Source: Sphingobium xanthum (GTDB lineage Bacteria > Pseudomonadota > Alphaproteobacteria > Sphingomonadales > Sphingomonadaceae). From it: 44,786 bases of DNA. Location: positions 1-44,786 of the forward strand of contig NZ_JAHKKS010000018.1 of NCBI RefSeq assembly GCF_019737615.1, read 5' to 3'. Of this stretch, positions 43,767-44,786 are shown piece after piece; positions within the stretch are counted from its first letter, which is position 1; every line of letters starts with the position of its first letter. The position numbers were made by a program, and so were the translations under genes. The notes below the pieces were generated by a model. That model had not been told where the DNA came from. It saw only the letters and a list, made by a program, of their open reading frames with translations, and did not search any database.

Positions 43767-44659
43767 GGTACAAGGTCAGCCACATCATTCGGGTCGATTA
43801 TCAGCCGCCGGTGCGGCTGGCGCATTTCAACCTGCGCCTCGCGCCGATCGAATGGCCGGGCCAGCGCATCGAGGATTATGAGCTCGCGATCGAGCCGGGG
43901 CCGGACCTGCGCGAGGAGCGCATCGGCGCCTATCCGTTCAATCTGACGCGCACCGAGATCATGAAGCCGATCGCGACGCTCGAGGTCCGCTCGACCTTCA
44001 TCGCAACCGTCGCCGAAGCGGAGCTCGACCTGGCCACCTCGACGATGAGCATCGCCGATGTCGCCAGGGCTGCCGTGGCCGCGCGGGACTTCGGGCCGAT
44101 GTCGCCGGCGCAATATCTGTTCCCCTCGCGGCTCCTGCCGCTGGTGCCGGAGATCATGGACTGGGCGCGGCCGCAACTGCCCGCCGATGGCGACTGCCTC
44201 GCGGCGGCACTGGCACTGGCAAAGGCGATCAAGGCGACGTTCGCTTACGATACCAAGGCGACGCAGGCCGACACGCCGGTGGCCGAGATGTTCGCGATCC
44301 GCAAGGGCGTCTGCCAGGACTTCGCGCATCTGCTCATCGTCGCGCTGCGCTCGGTCGGGCTGCCGGCGGCCTATGTGAGCGGCTATCTGCGGACCTATCC
44401 GCCGCCGGGCCAGCCGCGGCTGGTGGGCGCCGATGCCATGCATGCCTGGGTCGCACTCTGGTGCGGGCCGCTGCGCGGCTGGGTCGGCATCGATCCGACC
44501 AACGGCGTTCTCGCCAATGCCGATCATCTCGTGGTCGCGATCGGCCGGGATTATTCGGATATTTCGCCGATCGACGGCGTGTTCGTCGGTGGCGCGTCGC
44601 AGAAGACGTTCAATTCGGTCGATGTATCGCCGATCGATGCGCGAGTCGGCGCGGTCTAG
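43763..44659 (+). CDS. Transglutaminase-like cysteine peptidase family protein
   Basis: A 298-residue protein. The N-terminal Bact_transglu_N domain ([20 protein letters not shown]) leads into a transglutaminase-like core with C184 (KGVCQDFAHLLIVALRS), H227 (DAMHAWVALW) and D244 (GIDPTNG), so the triad is complete. It is a second, shorter relative of the N-terminal half of the first operon gene. It is predicted to cleave or transfer peptide amide bonds, perhaps removing what the ATP-grasp enzyme adds. ATG 43763 overlaps the preceding stop (ATGA). The TAG stop at 44657-44659 is the last base group before an IS5-type end, so the operon may have lost a further gene. Confidence 0.9.
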   Translation: MRYKVSHIIRVDYQPPVRLAHFNLRLAPIEWPGQRIEDYELAIEPGPDLREERIGAYPFNLTRTEIMKPIATLEVRSTFIATVAEAELDLATSTMSIADVARAAVAARDFGPMSPAQYLFPSRLLPLVPEIMDWARPQLPADGDCLAAALALAKAIKATFAYDTKATQADTPVAEMFAIRKGVCQDFAHLLIVALRSVGLPAAYVSGYLRTYPPPGQPRLVGADAMHAWVALWCGPLRGWVGIDPTNGVLANADHLVVAIGRDYSDISPIDGVFVGGASQKTFNSVDVSPIDARVGAV

Positions 44660-44786
44660 GGTCCGGACTCACTACAGCCACCAGATGACGGCAGCGGCGA
44701 TGCAGATGGCTCCCATGAAGTTTTTGAGGTTGCGATCGAAGCGGGTGGCGATGCGTCGCCAGTCTTTGAAGCGACAGAACATGCGC
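44660..44786 (-). mobile_element. End of an IS5-family insertion sequence
   Basis: The sequence GGTCCGGACTCA directly after the transglutaminase TAG looks like an IS5-type terminal repeat, and the transposase stop is only 13 bases inside. The rest of the element leaves the window. The boundary at 44660 is inferred; the four bases CTAG just before it could be the target-site duplication. Confidence 0.6.
44672..44786 (-). CDS. IS5-family transposase, C-terminal fragment (runs off window)
   Basis: The last 37 residues of a minus-strand gene, reading MFCRFKDWRRIATRFDRNLK then NFMGAICIAAAVIWWL. This is the very recognisable C-terminus of IS5-family DDE transposases: the K/R-DWRRIATRYD-type block contains the region of the catalytic E and its arginine neighbours, and the ...AAVIWWL end is typical. 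The rest is outside the window, so intactness is unknown. Confidence 0.85.
   Translation of the reverse strand, partial: RMFCRFKDWRRIATRFDRNLKNFMGAICIAAAVIWWL

Overview
The window is GC-rich, densely coded bacterial DNA that fits an alphaproteobacterium of the family Sphingomonadaceae (Sphingomonas, Sphingobium, Novosphingobium or Sphingopyxis type). The supporting signs are a lptC-lptA-lptB-rpoN run, a two-domain cold-shock protein with a glycine-rich head, a CpaF/Tad pilus ATPase, a bactofilin beside an M23 peptidase, a secreted protease ending in a PEPxxWA-CTERM type sorting tail, and short dispersed repeats of the kind recalled from sphingomonad chromosomes. The genus assignment is an inference from family resemblance; no marker gene such as 16S rRNA is present.

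Layout. Positions 1-128 are one end of an IS256-family element. Positions 316-10905 are core chromosome: dps, the cold-shock protein, an RNase D-like exonuclease, lptC/lptA/lptB/rpoN, a possible small RNA or leader gene (6501-6667), two small conserved genes, a secreted cyclophilin, tRNA-Ser(GGA), a dicarboxylate/amino-acid:cation symporter and a DsbA/FrnE-like oxidoreductase. From about 10991 to 23113 lies an integrated element of about 12 kb. It is bounded by an imperfect direct repeat of the 3' end of tRNA-Val(TAC), carries a P4-type tyrosine integrase next to that tRNA, and has a second pair of repeats just inside its ends. Nearly all its genes run on the minus strand as a string of small, mostly unrecognised proteins (excisionase-like HTH, winged-helix protein, PD-(D/E)XK-like protein, coiled coil). 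At the end far from the integrase sits a three-gene cargo cassette built around a 906-residue protein that joins a SAMHD1-like HD phosphohydrolase to a phosphoribosyltransferase-like domain. This cassette is the best candidate for an undescribed, perhaps anti-phage, system.

From 23170 onward the core resumes: a MarR-like regulator with a receiver-like head, divergent from an acnA operon (aconitase, a nuclease-like protein, a small membrane protein); the PEP-CTERM serine protease; two tandem exported methyltransferase paralogues; cpaF; a polytopic GT-C-like membrane protein; a bactofilin/M23 pair; tRNA-Ser(GCT); and a small basic protein. The window ends with a tightly overlapping three-gene operon: transglutaminase-DUF2126, circularly permuted ATP-grasp plus alpha-E, and a second transglutaminase. 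An IS5-family element abuts the stop codon of its last gene.

Functional themes are envelope biogenesis (LPS transport, M23/bactofilin, pilus ATPase, periplasmic foldase and methyltransferases), stress protection (Dps, cold-shock protein), central metabolism (aconitase), and a predicted peptide-ligation/transglutaminase pathway. These are interrupted by one integrative element and flanked by insertion sequences at both window edges.
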